Source: Sycobia sp. Sy_11 (taxonomy: Eukaryota > Arthropoda > Insecta > Hymenoptera > Epichrysomallidae). Taken from it: a stretch of DNA of 64,000 bases. The DNA is taken from assembly GCA_018907035.1 (NCBI GenBank), contig JACCIC010000151.1, positions 124,001-188,000 of the forward strand. The letters run 5' to 3'. Positions 14,201-27,500 of the stretch are shown here, piece after piece. Position numbers and translations under genes: made by a program. Below the pieces are notes generated by a model. It was not told the DNA's origin. It was given only the letters and a program-made list of their open reading frames with translations, and made no database searches. Each line of letters begins with the position of its first letter. Position 1 is the first letter of the stretch.

Positions 14201-16972
14201 TTTTATCGGTGAACAAGGTTATGGCTACTGTTTTTTGCGATGCAAGAGGTATTAGATACATTTATTACTTTGAAAAGGGTAAAACTATCACTGGGCAATA
14301 CTACACAGACTTATTGCAACGTTTGAGCCATGAAGTAAAATTAAACGACCTCATCTGGCGAAGAAAAAAATTACTTATTATATTAATTATTAAAGACGGT
14401 TAGAGATTTGCGGACAATAAAGAAGTAATCGAAGTTGTAAATGGGTATTTTGAGGAGCTTGACGAATCAGTCTATAGAGATAGCATTACTAGACTAGAAC
14501 ACCGCTATGAGAAATGTATCAGCCTTGGAGGAGATTGTGTTGAGAAATAAAAAAAATGCTTAAAAACGTTGTTTTTCTTGGTCAGGCCGGAAACTTATTA
14601 ATCCACACTCGTATAAGCATATGGTGATGTTAATTTGAGTAAGAGAGTTGTCGGGAGTGGTTCAAAAAATTTCAAATTTTGACGTGCAGGACAAAACACA
14701 CAATGGAAAGCTCAAAGTGTATAGTGACACAGAATTGGAAGCTTTACGGGAGGAAGATCCATGCCAAATGCAAGAAGAACTTGCACAAGGGTTAGGAGTG
14801 ACTCAGCAAGCTATTTTACAACGTCTCAAAACCCTAGTTATGGTCCAAAAGCAAGGAAATTGGGTTCCTTACAAACTGAAGCTAAGATATATCGGGCATC
14901 ACGTCTGCGCTTGCGAACAATTGCTCAAAAGGCAAAATCGCAAAGGATTTCTCTATCGAATCATGACGACAGACGAAAAGTGGATTCACTATGACAACTC
15001 AAAGCGTAGGAAGTCATGGGGTAAGCCCGGGCATGCCTCTACTTTGATTCAAACATTCATTGCAAGAAGCTAATTCTCTGCATTTGGTGGGATCAGCTTG
15101 GAATAATCTATTACGAACTACACCGTCACCGAGGAACATTATCAACAACAGATGATGCAATTGAGCCGAGCTTTGAAGATTAAACGTCCACAATATGCCC
15201 AAAGACACGATAAAGTCATTTTTCAGCATAACAACGCTCGGCCAGATGTTGCAAAAATCGTAAAGGGAACGTTAGAAGTATTGAATTGGGACGTCCTACC
15301 CCACCCTCTGTATTCATCAGACATTGCTCCTTCAGACTACCACCTATTTTGGTCGATGACTCATGGTCTGGCTGAGCTTCACTTTTTACGAGGAATTGAA
15401 CAAATGGGTCGATTCGTGAATTGCCTCAAAAGATGAGCAATTTTTTAGATGGAGTATCCACTTGCTGCCCGACAGATGGTCAAAAGTAGTAGAAAGTGAT
15501 GGGCAATATTTTGAATGACATTATTGGTACTTTTTTTTACAATAAATTCTTGTTTCTTTAGAAAAAAACGGCGGAAACTTATTTGTACACCCAATATATA
15601 TTACGTATTTGAAAATGATTTTATGGAATTGCAGAGTAGTTCATAAGACTTTAAAATCAATGGTTTTCGCACAAACATTTTATAGGTATGTATTTTAGTA
15701 ATTCATTTTTTAAATTTCTACAGTATGCAAATAAAAATACTTCCAACTAATGTTGGTCACAATACTTTATAATATTCACCATATATAGAAATCTACATAT
15801 TTTTAGATATTTCAATAAAATAAAAAAAATTTATAATTTCCTTTTCTATATGTCAATTTTACAATATATTGGTTTGAAAAGATCGGAATATGTATCATAC
15901 ATAATTTTGTTTATGAATCAAAAACTCTTGTCTTCTTTCACATTATTCCGATCGATGTGGAACTGCATACCGCTATAAAATTTGATGGAATTTTTGGCAA
16001 AGAATAGCCGTATTTTATTTGATTTTATAAAATGAGAAATTATTTTTTAATGCTTAAACTAAAAATAAAATGTTTTAGAAGTTTCGGAACGAATATATAG
16101 TTTATACATTATTAAAATTTTTAGAAATTCTAGTTGAAGAAGTAAATGGAGTAGTAGTTAATAATTACTTTAGAGTATAGAAATAATTCAAGATTGTTTA
16201 TTATTATAGGTGGTTATATTCAGAAATTGACTCCAATGCTCCAATTAGCTATAGATACTATAAATAATAATTCTCTTGTCGGATGGGCTTCCCAAACAGT
16301 AAAAAATGTTCATTGTATGGTTCAAGTAATTCGTACTCTAGTAGCACCGACTGGAACTATTCTAGTAATATATACTAAATGCTTTACTTTATAATATTTA
16401 GTAATAATAAATTGTATTTGTTATTATAGTCAGTGACTTCTTGCCAAAATCTGATGAAAATATGTGGCTTGCTTCAATCGCTGTGTGATATTCTAATGGT
16501 GACAGGAGTTCCGGCAGATATATTAACTGAAACGATTTGCGCTGTTGCTGAAGTTGTACGTGGTAATAAAGATAATCAGGATTATCTAGCAAATGTACTG
16601 GCTCCTAGTAGCCCACCCAGGTATATCCTATTAAAAATAGTTTTTATTTTCTAAATAAAAATGTGATTTCACTCTACAGTTTTTCAAAATAAAATTTTTC
16701 CATTACTTAATATATGACTTAATATTGTTTTATTATGAATTATTTTATAAAGATTTTATTTATTTTATCGACACCGAAAAAGTATGCATAAGTCGATATA
16801 AGTACAATTTTAATTTTTAGATAAAGGTTTAGATAGGGTTATACAAAGGTATTATTTTAGAAGGTTTGTTAAAGATAATTATTCAAAATGGAGACATTAA
16901 ATACCAATATAAAAAGATGTACTTATTCAGTTTATGCGCCGAGTTTAAATGCACCAGTCCGGGTCAAATTTG

Positions 16973-17015
<43 letters not shown>

Positions 17016-18491
17016 TTATTATTATACTGATACTATTTTATAAGAACAAAGCGTATTTTGTTTGTATACGATAAACAAAAAAGTTACTGAATCGATTGTT
17101 CTGTAATTCGAAATATATATTTTAAGGAAGGAGCTACATTTAAGGAGTTAGGAAAAAATGTTTTAAATATTCAAAATTCGGGCATGAAGTGAATAAGTGT
17201 AGTAATAATAAAATAAACCGGAGTGAAAATTGAACCGTGATAAATATTATCGATGCGTCCACAATATAAAGAAATAATAATTTATTGTAAAACCAAAGGT
17301 ACAAATAATGTCATTCAAAATATTGCCCATCACTTTCTACTACTTTTGATCATTTTTCGGGCAGCAAATGGATACCCCGTATAGAAAATTTCTCGTCTTT
17401 TGAGGCGATTCACGAAACGCCCCATTTCTTCAATTCCTCGTAAGAAGTGAAGCTCAGCCAGACTATAAGTCATCGATCGAAATAGGTGGTAGTCTGAAGG
17501 AGCAATGTCTGATGAATACAGAGGGTGGGGTAGGACGTCCCAATTCAGTACTTCTAACGTTCCCTTTACGATTTTTGCAACATCTGGCCGAGCGTTGTTA
17601 TGCTGAAAAATGACTTTATTGTGTCTTTGGGCATATTGTGGACGTTTAATCTTCAATGCTCGGCTCAATTGCATCATCTGTTGTTGATAATGTTCCTCGG
17701 TGACGGTGTAGTTCGTAATAGATTATTCCAAGCTGATCCCACCAAATGCAGAGCATTAGCTTCTTGCAATGAATGTTTGAATCGAAGTAGAGGCATGCCC
17801 GGGCTTACCCCATGACTTCCTACGCTCTGAGTTGTCATAGTGAATCCACTTTTCGTCTGTCGTCATGATTCGATAGAGAAATCCTTTGCGATTTTGCCTT
17901 TTGAGCAATTGTTCGCAAGCGCAGACGTGATGCCCGATATATCTTAGCTTCAGTTTGTAAGGAACCCAATTTCCTTGCTTTTGGATCATATCCAGGGTTT
18001 TGAGACATTGTGCAATAGCTTGCTGAGTCACTCCTAACTATTGTGCAAGTTCTGCTTACGTTTGGCACAGATCTTCCTCCAGTAAGGCTTCTAATTCTGT
18101 GTCACCATACATTTTGGGCCTCCCACTGCGAGTTTTGCCTCCACGTCAAAATCACCACTTTTAAATTTTTGGAACCACTTCCGACAACTTCTCTCATTCA
18201 AATTCACATCAACATATGTTTCATGAGTAGCCGATGTGCTTCAGCTGCATATTGCTTTAAATGAAAGAAGTAAATTAACAATTCCCGCAAATGACGCTTA
18301 CCTGGCTCAAAACTTGACATCTTTACACGATGAAAACTAAGTGATGCTAGCAAAAAGTCAGAGGTATTAAAAGGTTATACTGTTTCCAGATGTCAACATA
18401 TACTATACGACTTTTAACAGCTAACAATTTCGATGTTATCTTATCGGTGGTACCGTCTTTTCAAAACGGCGGAAACTTATGTGTACACTTA

Positions 18492-18550
<59 letters not shown>

Positions 18551-21500
18551 TGTAGGAAATAGTGAGTTAAACTTTTTTTTAACGATTTGGATAATTGATA
18601 ATGAAAATTTTCCAGTAATGTTTAACGTCATACCAACTTATGATATGAAAATGCAAGAAATTCTTGGTATAGATTTTGTTAATCAAGCATAGATTAAAAT
18701 AGATTTAAACGGCGGTACTATTAAAAGGAATGAGGGAGCGGCGTTTTTATCATAAATTCAATTGCAACCAGATGAATCTAAAGTAGAAGTTAATGTAAAT
18801 ATTGAAAATAATAAAAGAGAAATTGTTAAAAAAATTATAGAAGTATATAAATCGGAAAAGTGTAAATCTACGAATATTGAATTAAAACTAGTTCTTAACT
18901 TTTAAAGGGCCGGGTTTTGAAGTTTCAAAACCTCCTTTAAAGTGCCGAAATTCATATCTTGTATCACGCATCAACTATGTACAATGGTCCTATCATGGAA
19001 CGAGCCGATATATCTGCTCTCCGGCCCTGTAGGGTCATGAAAAAATTTTAGTTCGGTAAAATAGGAATAAAATCATAGTCTCAGGTTTTGAGATGTGCTG
19101 CATCTAAATTTGGAGTCTGATCGGTCATAACTGCTTAGAATCACGGTTATTTGATGTCAAACAAGTTCACTTCTAGGTCAAATACAGAAAGTCATATATA
19201 TTCGAAAAAAAATTATATCTAGGAGTATCCCGAGGTACTACATCTGAATCTCACAGTTGTTTGATTGTGAATAGATATAATCATACACATTCTTCTGGGT
19301 ATATGACTACCTCGTGGTTTCTGTATTTTGATTCGTGCTTTTTTTAGAAATGTGTAGTTTTTAGTCCTTCTACGCTCCTTGTGCTTCACCCAAAGTTAAC
19401 GACGTGAACGTAGAGAGTAATGTTGCTCTTTTTTTCTTTATTTTTTATAATTTCCTATTTCTTTCATAAATTTTTTCATTTTTTATACATTTTTCCATTT
19501 TGTCAGAAGTCTATTTTATATTTTTCTCACATAAGCTCTTCTAAGATCTATATGAATCTATTAATAACATCTGACCTTATGACGTTCTTTTATTTTTTAT
19601 AATTTTTTCCAACTTGATCAAGGTAAGACTTCTTTGGTGTGATAAGTTTCAAGACACGGATCTATACATTAAAAAACTTGACGAGTTTTACATTCATAAG
19701 TGCTTCGACGCCTGGTTTTATTCATGAGGCATAAACAGAGATTGCCTTCTTTCTTTTTACCTTGATAATGGATCGGGGTTTTGCTTCTGGAAGAAATTTT
19801 TTTGTTTCAAAATTACTTTTAAAATATTCGAATCCATAATGAATTCAAAGTAAGTCAATTGAGTATGCTCTGGTATAGGAATATTTTCATAAAAATTAAC
19901 ATGACCTACAAGTTTTTTATGGATGAGAAATACACAGAATCGAAAAATACACCGTCATCACTCACAGGATCATCAAAGATTTCTAAAGAAGCATTTTGTT
20001 GTGATTCGCCAGTCCTATTGTCAGCATACTCCTCTTTTGGTTCTGATTCGCCACTACTTCATGCACTAATTATTTTGGCACAAGGAAGGAAATTTCTCTT
20101 GTAGACTGGTGATAGACTCTATGAGTTGTTACGCTGAATACGATAATTTTGTATGTATGGAAATAACTCAAAATCAAAAGGTATTCCGTAAGAGAGATAG
20201 TAAAAATAAGTATCAAAGTGAAAAACGAGAAAGGATACTCAGCTCAAACGATGAAATGAAAAGTATGAAAGTATTGTAATGGTAGAGTGACGGTAGAGAA
20301 ACGGTTAGCAAAAGCTTGTCGTAAGCGAATCATCGAGTTTCGTCTTTTCCCTGGACTTATACCGTTTAGACGATTGCTCTTATGTCAGGATATTCAACGA
20401 CGGTGTTTCGCCACGTAGCGATCGAGAGTGGAATTAGCCTCTCTTCCGCGTTGATGGTTACCTGTATGCAGGCGTTCTATAAGTGACTTTTTTTTTATTT
20501 ATGCTATTAGAATTTTCAAGAGAGAGTTATTTAGCTACATTGAAACATGCATTTAATACATATAGATTTTATATATAAAGATTATAATCCTTAAGATATT
20601 TTAGTAATGCGTTACACATTTTCGTAGTAGGTTTACAGAGAATCATATGGCTTATTATATCATATTATTATATATTGGACATTGCCAAAGTATGTGTTCT
20701 AAATCCTGTATATATTCATTATCGCTGCAATTACAATAAGGGTTATCTATTATCTTACATTTAGCTAAGGAAGCTGCAAGGCTATTATGGTCGGATCGAC
20801 ATCTGCTTACTATTGAAACAACTTCTCTCGGTAAGTGCTTATTGTAATACCAGGGATTTCGCGTATTGTTATGGTAATAATTAAAGTATTTAATTCCCTT
20901 TTGTCTACCCGTTTCTTCTAATATTCTGTTAGTATGATCATTAGCCAAGGTATTGAACGTTTCTCGCAAATCTGTAAATGGTATTTTCCAACATTGATCT
21001 GGTTCAGACCATGAAGCTTCCTTTGCTAATTTATCTGCTTCTTCATTATCTATTATACCTCTTTGTGATGGAACCGAGTATATTTTTATTTTTTACTCTC
21101 TGATAATTTCTGAAATTTCTTAATTTTCTTCTTAATCTCGTAGATATATAGGTTTATTCGAATGTCGTTTTTATTTTGATTTAAAGATACTATCACACTG
21201 TAGGAGTCTGTAAAGATAATATAATTGTAATCTCTACATATTAGTGCAATTTCTATGGCATATAAAAGCGCGATACACTCAGCCGTAAAAATAGAAGCAG
21301 TTTTATATGTACTTATTTTGACATATTTATCTAGGGAACGACAAATTGAAGAACTTCCTACACTTTTGGAATCTTTTGATTTACTCCCATCTGTGTATAT
21401 TGCTATCGAGTTTTTCTATAAGTGACATATCATTTATATTATTTCTTCTAGAATAAATTTCTAGTTATAATTATATGATATAAATTATGATGATATCTAC

Positions 21501-24500
21501 GTTTCAAGCAAAAAGCATTTCTGTAATTTTACTGGCAAACTAATTTCACCAGATTAGATTCAGAAATTTATCTGAATAATGATATTGAGAGAAATGCGAT
21601 TGGTTGAATGAGAAAATTCGGTCGATTTTTCGGCAAATTCGAAAATTTGTCAGGCGTTCTCAAAATCTAAAAACCAATTTTAAATATTTCCCTCGGTATA
21701 TTTTCAATCTGACCTTGGAAAAATCTTCATATCTCTTTATTTTAGGTCAAAATGACATAAAACACGAACTCAGTCACTCCAAAAACATAAAGGTATATCT
21801 TTTGCAATGATTCAAACCATATTGCTAGGTTTAACCTTCAAATGACATTCATTGACCTTGACTCTGAAGTGATAATGTCAAACTAACTTCAGATACGAAC
21901 TTAAGGCATCAATTTACTTAAAGATAAAGAGAGATAAAGATGAATTTTCTTAAGATAAATCTTAGCATTATGTTTTTGAGCCGGTATATCGGCTTTCTGG
22001 CCCTTTAAAGGTTAAAGAGGAAATGCCAATTTATCAAAAATCGCGAAAATTACCTATGTCTGAAGAAATCATTGTTAAAACAGAGGTTGATGAGTGGATA
22101 AAAGAGAGTTTAGTAGGCCATGTACGTCAGAATTTGCGAGATATTAGTAATGAAGAAAGATGTCTCTCCACGACTATGTGTAGATTATCGTAATGTTAAT
22201 AAAGTTATTGCAAAAGAGATCAGCTGTCTCAAAATCATATATTTAGTGTTTGGGATTTACGAAATAGTTTTTTCCATCTACACGTTGAGAAAGTATGTCG
22301 AAAATATACTTCTTTTATTACTCATTATGACAATACGCATGTCTACAAGCTCCGTTTGGTTTATGCAATTCACCTACGGTTTTTCCAAGATTTATTACGC
22401 ATATATTTCGACTTTTAGCATTACAAGGAATAGTAGTAGTTTTTGTAGACGAAATATGTATTAAAGCTAAAACAGTCGATGAGGCTATAGATAGATTAAA
22501 ATTAATTAGTGACTATGAAATAGAAATACATAAAAAGAATTTTCAACTTTTAAATCAAAGAATAGAATTCTTAGGGTAAATAGTTGAAGCGAGTAAGTAT
22601 ATATCCTTCTCCAGATAAGATTACAGCAGTTATACAATTCAGCAGTTATACGAATCAGAATCTGTAAAATTTGCAAAGCTACTTACGATTATGTGGTTAT
22701 TTTCGTTAATATATTGAAAATTATTCTATTTTAGTTAAACCTTTGAGATATGTTGAAAAAAGACATTCCGTTTCAATTTAGGGGGATGCATTTAATAATT
22801 TAAAGTCTATTTTTATTAAGAGTACTGTTTGAAAAATATTTGATTCGAGTCACGAAATGCAGCTGCATACTGATGCATGCAAAGATGGTTTCGGTGCTAT
22901 ATTAATGCAAAAATCGCCAGATGACAATAGCTTTCATTCAGAGCATTACATGAGCTGTAAAATTTATTGATATAGAGCGAATGTGTCACAGTTACAAGCT
23001 TGAGAATCTTACTGTTGTACGTGCATTAGAAAAATTTCGTTCATATTTTTTCGGCATACCATTTAAAACTATTACAGACTGCTCGGCTTTTGCGCAGACA
23101 ATGAATAAAAAAGATGTCTCTCATAAAATATACAGGTGGGCAATTATACTAGAGGAATTTGATAAAATAATAGAACACCATGACCAAAGATGAAGTATAT
23201 TGATACTCTAAGCAGAAATGCCATAATGATGATTACTGAGAGCGACGTAATGATCAAAATCTTATTAGAGAGATTCTGTACGAGAAAGAATACGATGATT
23301 ATTGTTTACGAAAGATATTTTATATAAACATGAAAATCGTAATGAATTAAGTTGTGCCCAAATCTGTGCCCAAATATGAGGTGATACAAAATGCTCATAG
23401 TAATGGCCATTTTACCATAAAAAAATCTAAAAAATGTATATTTTATTTTGAATCTTATTGAGAAAATTAAAACGTTTAAAAAAATTGTATTCCTAGTACA
23501 TTAGCAAACAAAAAAGAGGCTAAACGAGAAGAATTTATATATTTAATCGAGATAAATGATATATCTCTTCATACGTAGCACATAGATCATTTAGAACCTT
23601 TGAAATCTGTACACAAAAATACTAATCACATTTTAGTTGTTATAGATAGTTTTACTAAATTTTTGTGGTTATATCCTACAAAATCGATGACAAGTTTAGG
23701 AAGTTATATATATAAATTAGAACAGCAAAAGCAAGTATTTGGCAATCATGTTAATATTATATTAGATCGTGGTACAGCATTCGTGTCAAACAAATTCATG
23801 GACTACTGTCAGATTGAATATATTCAACATATTATGGTATCTACAGGTTTACCTAGAGAAAGTGGACCCATCGATCGTATAAATCGTAAAATTTTTTCTG
23901 TTCTTATGAAATTATTAGAAAATTCTACAAAATGATACCAGCTGTATCAAAGCTACAAAGAACGCTAGATTCGACTTATCAGAGTTGTTTAGGAATGATT
24001 CCCTTTGATTTACTTATAGGCACTAAAATGAGACAGGCAATAGATATGAATATTAAAGAAATTTAAAAAAAAAATACCAATGGCAATTTAAACTTTAGCT
24101 AAATTTCAAACCCAAAAGTTTAATGAGAAAAATTGAAAAACTTATAATCTCCGCAGACGTAATCCGTCAATTTATACGGTAGTTGATTTAGATGCAATAA
24201 ACGTTTCCAGGGTGGTCCAGGACGAAAACTTAGAGCGAAATATTTAGGACCTTACATCGTTAAAAAACCCAAGTTCAATAATACATATGGCCTCAAATGA
24301 GTTGGTTCAGGTGAAAGACATTCAGAGACGAGTAAACGCGTAGAGTACATGTGACCGTGGTTAGCGCAAGTAGAATTAACCGAGACGGATGATTAACCAG
24401 GATGGCTGAGTGTAGGAAGAGTAAACATCTATAGGTTATAATGAGTAAGTGTCTGAAACATGTTCTTATGCATATACAATGCACATAAATGTTGATCTGA

Positions 24501-27500
24501 GAGAGGTCAACAACACACACGTGTTTTTTTAATAGTCGTAACTTATACAAATCACTAAATATTCTACAGATTATATACATACATTAACATTATATTTTAA
24601 TAACAATAAATCTCTTATATATACAAATAAATTATAACAAATACCTATAGACTGCTGTTTAATAACCTATTTTATTATTATTATGTTAAAGTAAATTTCA
24701 ATTGTTTTTTAAAAGTACTTCTAATTCGTTTTGATAAACCTTTTATATATGTTAACACTTCGATTTTAATATTATTATTTTTAACTTTTATATAATGTTC
24801 CTTACTATTATTATAAATTTGATTCATTCTCACCGAAATCATGTTTTCTATAATGTCTACAGCATAATCATTATTAATGAATATCTCTTTAACTAGTTTT
24901 AAATTATCTATTCTAAAATCTTTGTGTGATAATTTGATTTCTGTGCCAATCAATCCCTTTATAGTACTTTTCTTATTTGAGAATTGATGGTGTATAGTGT
25001 GAGTTAACATTTAACAATTTATCTGATCATGTAGGTTTTTTATATCAATTAAATTTTACTCTATTATATATAACACTAATAACATTGACATACAAGAAAT
25101 TGGATTTATTGTTTCATGGGTAGAGTTAAAAACATCCACCATTACATCTACGAAACAGTCTGATACAATTGTAAAGACGTCATCGGCATATACTTTATAC
25201 ATGCTTTTTGCTGATGTTTTTTCCATTACCACAGTATCAGTGACCTGTGATAAAGATCGATGAAAATATTTATGAATATTATAACTACAATTTAAATAAT
25301 GAATCAATCTAAGCTAATTATTATTATATATATTTTATTGATAATTTATTTATAAAAATACAATTTTTATGCCAAGGGTACCGCGGAGGCGGCAGGATCT
25401 GAAAATCACTTTAAAATATTTAAAATCTTATTATATTTTAGATGAGGAAATATAATTTCTTTGATCACACATTTTCCCATTCATCTCTAGACACCGTAGC
25501 TGCGGCTTCTTCTGCTTCTACAGGAATAACTCCCATAGGCAAAACAACCTGTGGGGATTCCACCGCAGAATGCGAAGAAATGGATGGTAAATCCAATGTA
25601 GAAGCCAGGGCGGAGCTCATCTCTGGTTGGCTTAAGGGTGAACTTAATTCTGGTTCACTTACCAGGTTCAGAGATCTTATCCCCAAAAGAACCTGGTTGT
25701 CGGTAGACCTCCCACAAACACTGAGCGAAGAACGACGGCGAGCATTATAATACGTCGCTCGTGTTGCTCACGCGACCGTGTTTTTGCTGACTTCTGTAGC
25801 TCTGATAGTTTTTTTAACTTAGATAACCAGGTCTGCCGGACTTCGCTCTCAATATTTTCAACCGTGGCATTATCTTGCTGATGGCGGAGTGTTCCCGGTG
25901 GAGTCAGCTCCCGCCCAAAGTTTAACATCGCTGGAGTATACCCAGTGGATAAACGAGGCGTAGTATTGAGAAAGAAGTTCAATTAGCTAACTTCTTATCC
26001 CAGGAATTATGGTTCTCACCGACAAACGCCATAATCTGGGTTTTAAAAGTCCTATTAACCCTTTCCACTGAATTAGCCTGTGGATGATATGGCAGAGTGA
26101 AGGAATGATAAATGCGTATTCCTTCGCGATAATCATCAATTGTCCTATTCTTGAACTCCGTGCTGTTATCCGACAGGAAGACCTCTGGAGATCCCAAATT
26201 TCAATATGATTCGCTCCCTCAAGGCTTTTAGGATCGCTGCTCCATTTGCTTTACGGAGCAGTATGCACTCTACCCATCGTGTTAACAGATCCTGCAGGAA
26301 TAGAACATATTCGCAGCCTGTTTTGTTGCGAACTAATGGTCCCATAATATCTTCTGCAACCATCTGTCAAGGTCTATCCAAAACTCTCTGACCCATTAAC
26401 CTAGTAGGTAATCTTTGCTCTACTCTACTGCTGGTATATAATACAGTTTCTTACATACTCTTCAATTGCCTTATAACAGCCGGGCCATTAGTAATACTTG
26501 GTAACTACGGCCTGCCGTAGCGAAATCATGGCATTCTCTTCATGCCTCACTTCGTCTCTCTTTAGGTACAACGATTTTCCAGGCGCATCCTTCCGCATTC
26601 CTGCATCACCAATGACCACCTTTAGTATTTCATTTGGATGGTAGCAATACAGTTGCCCATCAACTATCTTCCACTTAGGGCAATCGTTTGGACTTTTTCG
26701 AACCTTATCTACCCTGCCCAAATACCATTGGTCTTGGGTTATCTCTACCCAAGTTACAGCAGCATACCTGGTTTCAGATACTTCTTCCATCCAAGACAAC
26801 GCGTCAGGGACATAATTTAACGCGCCCTTTCGATGCTCTACCTCGAAATCATTCCCTTGCAACTTCAGAGCCTATCGTGCGAGGCGTCCTGTGGGCGTTG
26901 GGAATGTACGGATCCAGCGAAGACTTGAATGGTCCGTGACGATACAGAAGTGGTATCCCTCTATATATGCTTGGAATTTATCCACTGCCCACACAACGGC
27001 TAGGCACTCTTCGTGACTGAATAATTCTTTTCAGCCTGAGACAGTGGCCTACTCGTGAACTCCAGCACACGTTCCTGTCCGCCAATCTTCTGTAGTAAGA
27101 CTGCACTGACTCCAGTATCACTCGCATCAGTCTTAATCGTAAATTGCAATTCGAACACTGGTCGATGGAGGACAGGGGTTGTAGCTATCATGGATTTAAT
27201 TTTCTCGAAGGTTTCTCGCTGTTCTTTGCGCCACTCATATATTCAGTCTTTTCTTGATAGACTCGTGAGTGGTTCAGCTATTGTGGCAAAGTTTCTCATG
27301 AACTTTCTATACCATGACACCATGCCGAGAAACCGCCTCAGTTGCTTGAGGTTTCGTGGTTCCGGGTATCGCATAACTGGTTCAATCTTCTCGGAATCTG
27401 TGCGAAATCCTTCACGATTAACGAGTTTACAGAGGTGTTTTACCTCAGTATGACCAAAAATACTTTTGTCTCTATTAATCGTGAGTCCAGCTTTCTTAAC

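Larger units (their letters stand above)
13377..15500 (+). pseudogene. Mauritiana-type mariner transposase, interrupted
   Basis: It starts with MSSFERNKHHLRELLIYFF, continues to a helix-turn-helix region, is split by the inner mariner, and resumes at about 14620. The catalytic region shows DEKWIHYDN (first Asp) and IAPSDYHLF (third Asp), but the second Asp box HDN reads HNN, so the DDD triad is incomplete. Frameshifts occur near 14690 and 15075. The end shows LPARQMV-like sequence in another frame. The protein is not functional. Confidence 0.85.
13206..15594 (+). mobile_element. Mariner (mauritiana-type) with a second mariner inserted in it
   Basis: The left end TTAGGTGTATAAATAAGTTT and the right end (reverse complement) TTGGGTGTACAAATAAGTTT are matching TIRs. 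TA dinucleotides flank both sides (13204-13205 and 15595-15596). Without the nested element the copy is about 1.25 kb, the usual mariner length. Its transposase frame is cut by the insertion at 13474 and has further stops. Confidence 0.9.
939..16209 (+). other. p115 intron 3, 15.3 kb, TE-filled
   Basis: The donor is GTATAC and the acceptor TTATTATAG. Only transposon-derived coding sequence was found inside: foldback repeat, R1 fragment, R1-A LINE, Gypsy fragment and nested mariners. The rest is AT-rich. Confidence 0.85.
18899..22011. mobile_element. piggyBac-like non-autonomous element, TTAA target
   Basis: TTAA occurs on both sides (18895-18898 and 22012-22015). The ends CTTTTAAAGGGCCGG and CCTTTAAAGGGCCAG (right end reversed) are inverted repeats. 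The TTAA duplication and short TIR are hallmarks of piggyBac elements (family knowledge). The left end also carries a 20-base near-palindrome, GGTTTTGAAGTTTCAAAACC, and a second TIR-like word CTTTAAAGTGCCG. A block at 19001-19033 resembles the right terminus. No transposase is recognisable. One LINE fragment lies inside. Length without it is about 2.2 kb. Confidence 0.75.
18549..24600 (+). mobile_element. Gypsy-A, decayed Gypsy-type LTR retrotransposon split by a later insertion
   Basis: Plus-strand fragments occur in pol order: end of protease and linker (18549-18894), RT (22016-22800), RNase H (22850-23190), integrase (23580-24060) and a pol tail (24060-24430). A 3.1-kb TTAA-flanked element separates protease from RT, and the frame on both sides belongs to the same element. 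Many stops. No LTR pair was identified. Confidence 0.75.

Noticed and set aside
18390..18692. 100-codon frame with an Ile-Tyr run
   Set aside because: It joins a mariner end, a (TA)n tract and Gypsy-A protease sequence by chance; only the last part is of interest.
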